A stretch of 64,000 nt of DNA, from NCBI GenBank assembly GCA_017307375.1, contig JAFKFH010000015.1:124001-188000 (forward strand). The letters run 5' to 3'. How positions within the stretch are numbered: the stretch's first letter is position 1; each line of letters opens with the position of its first letter. Below, piece by piece: positions 57,218 through 64,000 of this stretch. The notes beneath the pieces are model-generated. The model was not told where the DNA came from. It did no database searches and saw only the letters and a program-made list of their open reading frames with translations. The position numbers and the translations under genes are program-made. The DNA comes from Alphaproteobacteria bacterium (GTDB lineage: Bacteria; Pseudomonadota; Alphaproteobacteria; Ferrovibrionales; Ferrovibrionaceae).

Positions 57218-57233
57218 CATTTCACGTGAAATG
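57218..57233. promoter_or_regulatory. parS-like site 4
   Basis: The 16 bp palindrome CATTTCACGTGAAATG, 12 bases from the parB stop. A degenerate relative (TCATATCTCGCGAAATAG) lies at 57122-57139. Confidence 0.85.
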
Positions 57234-57244
57234 TCCCGCCCTCC

Positions 57245-58111
57245 TCAGGACAGGATGTCGTCGATAAGCGCCCGCGTAGCCGCCAAGCGATCGCGATCCT
57301 GCTGCGACAGGACACTCCCCCCGGCTTTCTGGTCGCGCAGCAGGACCAGCCGCTTCTCCGAGGCACGCGTGAATTTGCTCACCAGGGCCGTCAGGCTTGG
57401 CGCCTCCTGGCGGGTGCTCGCGGTCCGTTCCCCGGGCTTGCGCGCGGCTTTCAGCCCCTCGAGCTGTCGGACCGTCGCACCCTCGACCGCCGCTTCCCAC
57501 ATCCGCATCTGGAGGGCCGGATCCGACGTATCGGCAATGGCACGGAGAGCCGACGCGCTCACGTCGCGATGCTGCTCCAGGACAGCGAGGATTTCGTGGG
57601 GCAGGCGGAGCAGGGCGAGCGTCCTGGTGATATGGCCCTGGCTCTTGCCCACCATCGTCCCGAGTTGCTCGTGGGTGAGCCCCCGCACCTGCTGGAGCTT
57701 TGCCAGCGCTCGCGCCTCCTCGACCGGGGACAGATCCTCGCGTTGCAGGTTCTCGATCACCGCGACCTCCGCGGGATCCAGGTCGTCGCTGACGACGATC
57801 ACCGGCACCAGCTCCAGCCCGGCGATCCCGGCGGCACGCCACCGCCGCTCGCCGGCGATGATCGTGTACCGGCCTCCATCGCCCTCACGGACCAGCAGCG
57901 GTTCCAGAACCCCCAGTCCGCGTATCGTTGCCGCCAGTTCCTGCAGCGCGCCCTCGTCGAAAAACGTCCGCGGCTGCTCCGGATTGGGATCGAGAAGGTC
58001 CACCCGCACCTCGCGGTAGGAGCGGCTTTCATCGACCGCGAAAATGGAACTGGCGCGGGCAACCGCACCCTTCATGAGGCTGAGGTTGCCGGTCTGCAGC
58101 TTACGCGACAT
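57245..58111 (-). CDS. parB: ParB centromere-binding protein
   Basis: This 288-residue protein has the ParB CTPase domain (DLLDPNPEQPRTFFDEGALQ, IIAGERRWRAAGIAG, VIENLQREDLSPVEEARALA). A helix-turn-helix follows (LTHEQLGTMVGKSQGHITRTLALL) and a C-terminal dimerisation tail. It should load at the four parS-like palindromes next to it and segregate the replicon with ParA. ATG 58111 overlaps the parA stop by 11 bases. Confidence 0.93.
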   Translation of the reverse strand: MSRKLQTGNLSLMKGAVARASSIFAVDESRSYREVRVDLLDPNPEQPRTFFDEGALQELAATIRGLGVLEPLLVREGDGGRYTIIAGERRWRAAGIAGLELVPVIVVSDDLDPAEVAVIENLQREDLSPVEEARALAKLQQVRGLTHEQLGTMVGKSQGHITRTLALLRLPHEILAVLEQHRDVSASALRAIADTSDPALQMRMWEAAVEGATVRQLEGLKAARKPGERTASTRQEAPSLTALVSKFTRASEKRLVLLRDQKAGGSVLSQQDRDRLAATRALIDDILS

Positions 58112-59150
58112 GCTTCGCCCCTTCCTGCTGGGGTAGGGCGGCGACCAGCGCCGCCACCACTTCCCGATAGGCTTCAATTCCGGCGATGTCCGGATCTAGC
58201 TGGATCGCGGGCTTGCCCGCGAGCGCCCCCTTGGGATAGCCGGCGGAGTTGCGCACCGGAGAGAAGAGGCGGCAGCGCGAGACCGCCGCCAGCTCGGTCA
58301 GTTCCTCGAGGATCTTCTTGTCCTGCTGCCGTCTCGGCTGATGCGACGTCGGCAGGATACCAAGGACCTTCAGCTTCGGGTTGACCCTGCGCTGGACCTT
58401 GGAGATCGTCTCCATGAGCATCGTGAGACCCATGAACGAAAGGACCTCCGTCTGCGAGGGGATCAGGACGAGATCAGCCGCATTCAGCGAACTGACGGTG
58501 AGCTGCCCCATGTTGGGCGGGCAATCCAGCAGGATCACGTCATACGCGGTCCGGCATTCGCCGAGCTTCTCACGCAACAACAGCGTGCCATTGGGTTCCG
58601 CGAGGATTTCAGCGTCGGCATTCGCAAGCGAGATATGCGACGGGAGGATGTCGATCGTGCCTGCGCCGACGTCGATATGCAGGATCGAATCGACCATCGA
58701 CCCGCTGCCGAAGAGCGCGTGGGTGAGGGTCAGCTTGGCGCGCTCGCGCTCGTTGACGTCGACCCCGAGATGGATCGAGGCGTTCGCCTGAGGATCGCAG
58801 TCGACGACCAGCACGCGCAGGCCGCTCGTCGCGAGCAGGTAGGCGATGTTGACGACCGACGTGGTCTTCCCCACGCCGCCCTTTTGATTTACGCAGGCCA
58901 TGACCAGGCCTGGTCGATCGGACACCGCTGGGATGCCTTTGACGCTGCCCGCGGACTGGGCGCGCAGGGCGCTTGAGATCATCTGCGGGATTCTCGCTGC
59001 TCCGCTTTCCCAGCGCGATATCGTCGCGCGGTCGTATTTGCGATCGAACTGCCGGTTGAGCAGGTCGGCGAACTGCTGCTGGTCCTTGGATCCGCGGATT
59101 TCCCGCAGCTCGGCGCCGGACATGACCTTGTCGTCCATCATCGTCCCCAT
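58101..59150 (-). CDS. parA: ParA partition ATPase with N-terminal HTH
   Basis: This 349-residue protein has an N-terminal XRE-like helix-turn-helix (QQFADLLNRQFDRKYDRATISRWE). It also has a deviant Walker A KGGVGKTT at 90-97, VVDCDPQANAS and ILLDCPPNMG. An extra DNA-binding domain marks plasmid type Ia ParA, which also represses its own operon. The start could be 59150 or 59141. It leads the parAB operon and diverges from repA across the iteron-bearing origin. Confidence 0.93.
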   Translation of the reverse strand: MGTMMDDKVMSGAELREIRGSKDQQQFADLLNRQFDRKYDRATISRWESGAARIPQMISSALRAQSAGSVKGIPAVSDRPGLVMACVNQKGGVGKTTSVVNIAYLLATSGLRVLVVDCDPQANASIHLGVDVNERERAKLTLTHALFGSGSMVDSILHIDVGAGTIDILPSHISLANADAEILAEPNGTLLLREKLGECRTAYDVILLDCPPNMGQLTVSSLNAADLVLIPSQTEVLSFMGLTMLMETISKVQRRVNPKLKVLGILPTSHQPRRQQDKKILEELTELAAVSRCRLFSPVRNSAGYPKGALAGKPAIQLDPDIAGIEAYREVVAALVAALPQQEGAKHVA

Positions 59151-59228
59151 GAGCGGTGTTGATAGTTGAGACTATGCTCAACTCACTTGACGAAATTGTC
59201 AACCGGTGCGACCTTGCCGGCGTCGAAC

Positions 59229-59471
59229 GCTAAAGTCTCAAGCCTTGACGCGAGTCGCCCCGACCGGCTGGCCGCACAAGACAATCCCCAGAGACTTTGA
59301 CGCCGACGAAGTATTGCGTACTGAGACTTTGGCGTTCCTCGGCCAGAGAGATTGTCGTTGGAGCGCTGAGAGTTTGACGTGATTTGCGGGTTATCCACTG
59401 AGAGATGGTCGTCAGACCTATAATTATAAAGCTATTAACCCTTAACAACGGCGCGAACGACAAACTCTCAG
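59229..59471. repeat. Origin region: upstream iterons, DnaA-like box and AT-rich stretch
   Basis: Copies or variants of the iteron TGAGACTTTGACG occur at 59229-59240 (minus), 59291-59302, 59322-59334, 59345-59357 (degenerate), 59367-59380 and 59459-59471 (minus). TTATCCACT at 59391-59399 differs from a DnaA box at one base. An AT-rich segment at 59416-59446 would be an unwinding element. Together these are the layout of an iteron-controlled plasmid origin between parA and repA. Confidence 0.85.
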
Positions 59472-59529
59472 CATGAGGACTTGTCACGCATCGGCTACCA
59501 TGAAACCGCATCGACTCGGGAGACTCGGC

Positions 59530-60498
59530 ATGCAAGACGACAGCCGCACCGGCAACGTCCACCAGCTCGTCCTGGCCTATGGCACGGAAAGGGCCAGGGC
59601 GATTGCCGTCGACGCCGAGGAACGCAAACTGATCGACCTCGCCTCCGGGATGCTCACGACCGAAGATAGCTCGTTTGGCATCTCGCATTCGGCGTTCTGC
59701 ATGACGAGCTTCCCGCATCGCAACCTCAAGGACGAGGCCGCGGTCTGGGTCCGCAAGAACGGCCGGGCGTCGCTGATGGTAGAGCCAGGCAAACTGCTGA
59801 TCAGTGGTGAGCCCAGACATTTCGGCGTGCCCTACGGCCCGAAAGCGAGGCTTATCCTGCTGTACCTGCAGAGCAGGGCCATCAAGACCAACAGCCGTTT
59901 CATCGAACTCGGCGGCTCGATGTACGACTGGATGAAGCGCCTCGAGATACCGATCTGCGGCTCGAACTACAAAGCCATGCAGGAACAGGCATTCCGCCTG
60001 TCCGCCTGCAGGCTGACGATCGGCTGGACTGGCGAGGCGAACAGCGTCGGCTTCCGCCAGGAGAACATCATCCAGGGAATGCTGCTTCTGCCCCCGGCCG
60101 AGCAGGGGCAACCGCGCCTGTGGAACGACACCGTCGAAATCACGGAATCCTTCTTCGATGCGCTTAAGAAGCATCCGGTCCCGATTTCGGAACGGGCAAT
60201 CAAGATGCTGTCGGAAGCATCGTCCGCCCTCGATGTCTACATCTGGCTCAGCTACAGGCTCTACAATCTCAAGAAGAGCGAGCGAATTTCCTACAACGCA
60301 CTGCGCGAACAATTCGGCAGCGAGTACGATCGTCTGTTCGATTTCAAGCGGCGCTTCCAGTTTCCGCTCAAGAAGGCCCTCGCCGTCTACCCGGACGCCA
60401 AGGTTGACATCGACGACGACGGTATTGTCCTCCACCCGTCACGGCCCGCCGTCAGCGCCCAGACCACCGTCGTCGCGATCGGCAGCGGCCGGCGCTAG
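59530..60498 (+). CDS. repA: RepA replication initiator
   Basis: This 322-residue protein matches the plasmid RepA (RepA_C, PF04796) group of alphaproteobacteria: FPHRNLKDEAAVWVRKNGRA, GVPYGPKARLILLYLQSRAI, GGSMYDWMKRLEIPICGSNY, and PVPISERAIKMLSEASSALDVYIWLSYRL. It has winged-helix domains that bind the iterons. ATG 59530 has GGGAG at good spacing; earlier Met codons at 59473 and 59500 lack one. Iterons lie on both sides, which suits both initiation and copy control by handcuffing. Confidence 0.9.
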   Translation: MQDDSRTGNVHQLVLAYGTERARAIAVDAEERKLIDLASGMLTTEDSSFGISHSAFCMTSFPHRNLKDEAAVWVRKNGRASLMVEPGKLLISGEPRHFGVPYGPKARLILLYLQSRAIKTNSRFIELGGSMYDWMKRLEIPICGSNYKAMQEQAFRLSACRLTIGWTGEANSVGFRQENIIQGMLLLPPAEQGQPRLWNDTVEITESFFDALKKHPVPISERAIKMLSEASSALDVYIWLSYRLYNLKKSERISYNALREQFGSEYDRLFDFKRRFQFPLKKALAVYPDAKVDIDDDGIVLHPSRPAVSAQTTVVAIGSGRR

Positions 60499-60506
60499 CC
60501 GCGACC

Positions 60507-60812
60507 TGAGACTTTGACGTCGCTCAGCTTGCTCCAACTTCCTGTCCGGAATCTGGGATCGACCTGAGACTTTGACGCACAGGAAGACATCGTCCGGCAC
60601 CTGAGACTTTGTCGTCGAGCTGGCCGCCTCATGCCAGGTCGGACCTCACCTGGCATTGCACGCTCTATTGAGACTTTGTCGTTCGGTGCCCCGAACCCTG
60701 AGACTTTGTCGTCCGACCTGCACGCCGCAAATAGGGCAAGGTCGGCTGGCAAGATTCGGGGTGCGAGGCTCGAACGACAAACTCTCTGGTGCCGACGCCT
60801 GAGAGTTTGTCG
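60507..60812. repeat. Downstream iteron array
   Basis: Seven copies of TGAGACTTTGWCG or its TGAGAGTTTGTCG variant were found: 60507-60522, 60565-60578, 60602-60614, 60669-60681, 60699-60711, 60774-60786 (minus strand) and 60800-60812. Spacing is irregular, from 30 to 75 bp. The first two end in GACG, the later ones in GTCG, so two subtypes are present. Confidence 0.88.
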
Positions 60813-61037
60813 CTCGACCGAGCGCGGCGGTGGCCGGCCTCCGCCACCCGGGTCATCGATGACGGCCGGGATCGGCCCGCACCGGACCGCTACGAAGGTA
60901 GCGCCCTTGTGGTAGTATCGATCGAGGCGAGAGCTTGCGAAGGCGGGGTCGATCGGACGGAACCACTCACCGAGCCCGATATCCGCAAATTGGGCGCATC
61001 GGCATTCGCCGCCGGCGCAATCGGATCGGGTAGCCAC

Positions 61038-61364
61038 ATGCCTAAGCTCCACAGCGTTACCGAGTCTTCTGCTGCCACCCCGCAACTGGGCCCTCGTACA
61101 CACCTCGTCGGAGAATGGCCTCTCGCAGACCTGCAGCCGCTGATCGACGCCAGCCAAGGATTGATCTTCACCTCAGACCGGCCACGTTTCCATCCGCCTG
61201 AAGGTAGCCAACCTTCGCCATGGCCCCGGCACTTGGTCATCGAGGTCGAGACGGAGGACTGCGGTGGGCCCTGCCCGACGCCTGGCTACTACATCGTATC
61301 GGGCATCCGCCCGGATCTCGCCTCTCGCTTGCTTCCGGGCCGGGGCGGTTCGGAAACAGCATGA
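61038..61364 (+). CDS. Small protein coupled to SIR2-like gene
   Basis: This is a 108-residue protein of unknown family. Parts are PLADLQPLIDASQGLIFTSD, a WPRHLVIEVETED strand and a GGPCPTPGYYIVSGI block. It has no membrane segment. Its stop overlaps the SIR2 gene start (ATGA), which is the main support for the gene. ATG 61038 was chosen because upstream sequence lies in a region of iterons. A partner, sensor or antitoxin for the SIR2 protein is possible. Confidence 0.5.
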   Translation: MPKLHSVTESSAATPQLGPRTHLVGEWPLADLQPLIDASQGLIFTSDRPRFHPPEGSQPSPWPRHLVIEVETEDCGGPCPTPGYYIVSGIRPDLASRLLPGRGGSETA

Positions 61365-62323
61365 CAGCGCCCCGCACCAGCGTGTTGCTGCTCGGTGCTG
61401 GTTTCAGCGCCAACTTCGGCGGCTTCCTTGCTAACGAAATGCCGGGGAAGCTCCTCGCCTGCCCTCAATTCGATGACGAATTGCGTGAACTCCTTCACAG
61501 CTACGACAACCGAGGTGGCTTCGAGGCTGCACTGGGCGATCTCCAAACCGAGGCCCGCGACGCCGGCCGACCGACGCCGCGCCTGCTCCAGTTCCTCGGC
61601 GCGCTGCGCAGCGTCTTCGATCTGATGAACCGGGAGTACAAAAACGTCCCCTTCGAATGGCAGAACGACCGCGCTTTCAGGCTGGGCACGTTCCTGACCA
61701 GGTTCGACGCAATCTTCAGTTTGAACCAGGATACGCTGCTCGAGCAGCATTACCTGAATGACAACGTCGGCCTCGAAAGCGCGATGCGCTGGAGCGGCCC
61801 ATGCTTGCCGGGAATGGTGCCGAACGGGCCAGCCCCACTGTTCGAGGGCCGCTTCCTCGGCCCCTGGCAACCGGCTGCGCCTCCCTATTCGGTTCCACCG
61901 CGCATGCAGCCATACTTCAAGCTGCATGGCTCGACCAACTGGCATGTCGCCGGTTCCGACGAAATCATGGTCCTCGGCACCGGCAAGCCGGGCATCATTG
62001 AGCGCTTCCCCGTACTTGCCTGGTACTTCCAGCAGTTCCGCCAATATCTCGCCCGCCCAAACGTGCGGCTGATGACGATCGGATACGGCTTCGCCGACGA
62101 TCACATCAACGAGGCGATCGCTAGCGCGGCACTCGGGAACGAGCCGCGACTTTGGATCGTCGGGCCCTCCGGCATGAAAACCTTGAACCGGCTCGGAGAA
62201 CACCAACGCGATCTGATGCGGGCATTGCGGCTGAAGGTGATCGGGGAATCCACCCGGAACCTCAGCGCGCTCTTCGGCGACGACCGGGTCGGCCACGCCG
62301 ATCTGATGCGCTTCTTTAGTTGA
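61361..62323 (+). CDS. SIR2-like NAD-dependent putative defence effector
   Basis: This 320-residue protein has a SIR2-like fold: the NAD-binding GAGFS at 12-16 (VLLLGAGFSANFGGFL), the NQD motif at 122-124 (FSLNQDTLLEQHY), the catalytic-type His189 in FKLHGSTNWH, and GYGFADDHIN near 245. It lacks the zinc Cys of protein deacylases. This form is typical of SIR2 domains in anti-phage proteins, which break down NAD. No Argonaute, HerA or other large partner is encoded next to it, only the 108-residue protein. It lies inside the iteron field of the plasmid origin. Confidence 0.78.
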   Translation: MTAPRTSVLLLGAGFSANFGGFLANEMPGKLLACPQFDDELRELLHSYDNRGGFEAALGDLQTEARDAGRPTPRLLQFLGALRSVFDLMNREYKNVPFEWQNDRAFRLGTFLTRFDAIFSLNQDTLLEQHYLNDNVGLESAMRWSGPCLPGMVPNGPAPLFEGRFLGPWQPAAPPYSVPPRMQPYFKLHGSTNWHVAGSDEIMVLGTGKPGIIERFPVLAWYFQQFRQYLARPNVRLMTIGYGFADDHINEAIASAALGNEPRLWIVGPSGMKTLNRLGEHQRDLMRALRLKVIGESTRNLSALFGDDRVGHADLMRFFS

Positions 62324-62417
62324 CGCCGGCGGGATCCGCGATGGCGAACAAATCCGCCATAGCCGTCTTGGTCGCGACATCGTCGGTCGGGAGCCGATGC
62401 TGCTAGGCCGCTCGGGC

Positions 62418-62493
62418 TGAGACTTAGACGCCGGCTCGGCCCGAATGGGAACATCGAAGAACATCGGAAAACACCGCTTGAGACTTTGACGTC
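62418..62493. repeat. Outlying iterons beyond the SIR2 pair
   Basis: TGAGACTTAGACG at 62418-62430 and TGAGACTTTGACGTC at 62479-62493 repeat the iteron of the origin 1.6 kb beyond the main array. The second is identical to the copy at 60507 over 15 bases. Confidence 0.85.
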
Positions 62494-62496
62494 GGG

Positions 62497-62988
62497 TCAT
62501 CCCCCGGCCAGATTCCAAGCCGCCTGCAGCGCGTCGGCCAGATCCGGCCGCAACCACGGCACGACCACCATCGCGGTCAGGGCAAGGCGTCCACGCCAAT
62601 CCGCTTCGCTGAACACGATGACGAAGACCGGCCCGAAGACAAGCAACAGCCAGACAGGAGGCCAGTAGGTCCGGTAGAGATCGGCCAGGGCTTCGACCAG
62701 GATGCAGATTTCGAGGACGGTCAGGAAACCGCGCCAGTCCAGCGCGATGTAGACGGCGGATGCGACCAGCAACACGCCGCCGGCGACCGCGATCACCGGC
62801 TCCATGGTCAAGACGGCGATGATGAGGCGGATGAACCGGGCGAATGCCTCGGCCTGCAGCGCGACCTCGGCCGGGGCGGGCAGCCACACCGCTGCGATCA
62901 CCGAAAGGAGCGCCGCGACCGGGACCACGGCGGCCAGAACGCCGATCCCGCCGCGCCAGGCGGAAGGCAGGGCGGCCGCGGCATTCAC
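62497..62988 (-). CDS. Four-helix membrane protein
   Basis: This 163-residue protein has four to five hydrophobic segments (VLAAVVPVAALLSVIAAVWL, AVAGGVLLVASAVYIAL, VWLLLVFGPVFVIVF, LALTAMVVVPWL). No family is recognised. Its start overlaps the end of the response regulator gene by four bases, so it belongs to that operon and may be the output or partner of the two-component pair. Confidence 0.65.
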   Translation of the reverse strand: MNAAAALPSAWRGGIGVLAAVVPVAALLSVIAAVWLPAPAEVALQAEAFARFIRLIIAVLTMEPVIAVAGGVLLVASAVYIALDWRGFLTVLEICILVEALADLYRTYWPPVWLLLVFGPVFVIVFSEADWRGRLALTAMVVVPWLRPDLADALQAAWNLAGG

Positions 62989-63422
62989 GACGCGGCATCC
63001 AGCGCGTCGAGGGCAAGCCTCGCCGTCCGGCGCAGCTCGGCGGCCCGTTCGAGACGGTTGCGCAAGGTCGCGATCAGAATCATATGATCGATCGGCTTTT
63101 CGAGAAATCCGTCCGCCCGCAGCTTCAGCGACTTCAGTCGCGTCGCCTGGTCGTGAAACGCCGTCATCATCACGACCGGCGTCCAGGTCTGCTCGGGATA
63201 TTGCAGCCGGATCTCGGACAGGAATTCATGGCCGTCGAGATCGGGCAGCCGGATGTCGCTCAGCACGATCGCCGGCTTCGCGCTGCCGAAGAGGTCGATC
63301 GCTTCCCTCCCGGTCGAGGCACGGGCGACGTCGTAGCCGCCCGCGACCAGCACCCGGCGGAGCATTCCCGACATGGCCGGCTCGTCCTCGACCAGCAGCA
63401 CCAACCTCTCATTGTCGACCAT
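62985..63422 (-). CDS. Single-domain response regulator
   Basis: This 145-residue receiver protein has LVLLVEDEPAM, the phosphoacceptor in IVLSDIRLPDLDG, VVMMTAFHD and the Lys in FLEKPIDH. The C-terminal 25 residues are helical and Arg-rich with no DNA-binding domain. It would relay phosphate from the kinase encoded just upstream. ATG 63422 lies next to the kinase stop. Confidence 0.85.
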   Translation of the reverse strand: MVDNERLVLLVEDEPAMSGMLRRVLVAGGYDVARASTGREAIDLFGSAKPAIVLSDIRLPDLDGHEFLSEIRLQYPEQTWTPVVMMTAFHDQATRLKSLKLRADGFLEKPIDHMILIATLRNRLERAAELRRTARLALDALDAAS

Positions 63423-63423
63423 T

Positions 63424-64000
63424 TCAGCAATCCCCTGTTGATCCAGCGTCATTGACCGTCGGCAGTCGGATTTCGACGACCGTACCTCCGCCGGGACGCG
63501 CGCCCAGCGCGATCTCGCCGCCGTGGCGCTGCACGACGTTGAGCGCATGGTGAAACCCGAGCCCGGTACCGCGGATCGACGTCGTGTTGGATCCGCGAAA
63601 ATACGGCTGTCCCAGCCGCTCGAGCTCGGCTGCCGGAATGCCGATCCCGTCGTCACTGACCCGGATGATCAGCAGCGAGCGTGCCGCCACCAGCTCGATG
63701 GCCACGGCCGAGCTCGCGTATTTGGCGGCGTTGCCGACGATATTGAGCACCGCCTCCGACAGCCGGCCGGCATCGCCGGAATAGGGCAGGGGGCCGGCCT
63801 GCTGGCCGATCTGGAATTCCCGGTCGGGGTGAATGCGGGCCACCTCGGCTGCGCAGCGCAGCACCAGCCGGCGCAGATCGACCGGCTCCGGAACGATTGC
63901 CGCGCGGCGCTCGGCAACGACGTCGAGATGGGTCACCAGCATCTCGTCGAGCCGGCGCAGCTGGTCGCCGATGATGCGATAATGGTCGTAACGCTCGATT
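63424..64000 (-). CDS. Sensor histidine kinase, C-terminal part (runs off window)
   Basis: The visible 191 residues cover the end of the dimerisation helices (RIIGDQLRRLDEMLVTHLDV) and a complete HATPase domain. That domain has the N box VLNIVGNAAKYAS, the G1 box VSDDGIGIP and the G2 box RGTGLGFHHALNVVQRHGGE. The His box and any sensor domain lie beyond 64000. The short DHp spacing suggests a HisKA-type kinase. It is encoded directly before a response regulator. Confidence 0.88.
   Translation of the reverse strand, partial: IERYDHYRIIGDQLRRLDEMLVTHLDVVAERRAAIVPEPVDLRRLVLRCAAEVARIHPDREFQIGQQAGPLPYSGDAGRLSEAVLNIVGNAAKYASSAVAIELVAARSLLIIRVSDDGIGIPAAELERLGQPYFRGSNTTSIRGTGLGFHHALNVVQRHGGEIALGARPGGGTVVEIRLPTVNDAGSTGDC

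Noticed and set aside
1-64000. CRISPR array
   Set aside because: No run of regularly spaced direct repeats with unique spacers was seen. The only repeat family is the plasmid iterons, which are short and irregularly spaced, and no cas genes are present.
1-64000. tRNA or rRNA genes, including a tRNA attachment site for the integrase
   Set aside because: No cloverleaf-like sequence or rRNA segment was noticed near the integrase genes or elsewhere. A proper tRNA scan was not possible by eye.

Overview
The window is GC-rich DNA from an alphaproteobacterium and is almost certainly part of a large plasmid or secondary replicon. Three things support this. The right end carries a RepA-type initiator among repeated 13-15 bp iterons, a ParA/ParB pair with four parS-type palindromes, and the DUF1403 / ScpB / large hypothetical group that I associate with alphaproteobacterial plasmids. 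No rRNA or tRNA genes or chromosomal housekeeping clusters were seen. The genus cannot be fixed from the sequence alone.

Layout. 1-850 holds remnants of a second arsenic locus: a 72 bp piece of the MFS gene and an internally deleted arsN-like GNAT gene. 850-7060 is a defence block: a TIGR02391 protein, a PIN / XRE-ImmA-IrrE pair, and a type II-short CBASS operon (CD-NTase, stand-alone E2-like protein, HNH-SAVED nuclease), closed by a 5'-truncated tyrosine integrase. 7060-10660 is a scarred region with a frameshifted FitA-type antitoxin, an amber-interrupted small gene, a conserved hypothetical, DUF2946 and DJ-1/PfpI genes and a LysR remnant. 10660-14232 is a Ter/Tel-type cluster (vWA, unknown, TerD, TelA). 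14361-28532 is a metal and envelope block: two P1B ATPases, two MerR regulators, CcdA and DsbA/DsbB-type thiol-redox proteins, Lnt, LspA, PCuAC, Sco, and small metal-associated proteins.

28551-47753 is a full arsenic island. It holds MFS exporter, ArsO and PadR; a soluble chemoreceptor; TSUP; ArsR, glutaredoxin-type ArsC, ArsH and a divergent ACR3 homologue; the arsenite oxidase set aioXSR-aioBA with mobB and cytochrome c; then ArsR, LMW-PTP-type ArsC, canonical ACR3, a small exported protein and a frameshifted arsN. AioX/S/R would sense arsenite and switch on aioBA from a sigma-54 promoter whose sequence is visible. Electrons would pass to the cytochrome c, while the ACR3 and ArsC modules handle reduction and efflux.

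47840-50263 is a second defence cargo (HNH-HEPN fusion and AbiJ-like HEPN protein), again bounded by arsN on one side and an intact copy of the same integrase on the other. 51350-55044 has large inverted repeats, DUF1403, ScpB and a hypothetical. 55057-59150 is the partition region: four parS palindromes with two paralogous membrane proteins embedded between them, a duplicated parB 3' end, then parB and parA. 59229-62493 is the replication region, with a small-protein / SIR2 gene pair lying inside the iteron field. The window ends in a membrane protein, a response regulator and a truncated histidine kinase.

The most interesting structure is the repeated architecture arsN - defence cargo - integrase, which looks like two copies of one integrase-associated slot carrying different anti-phage genes.
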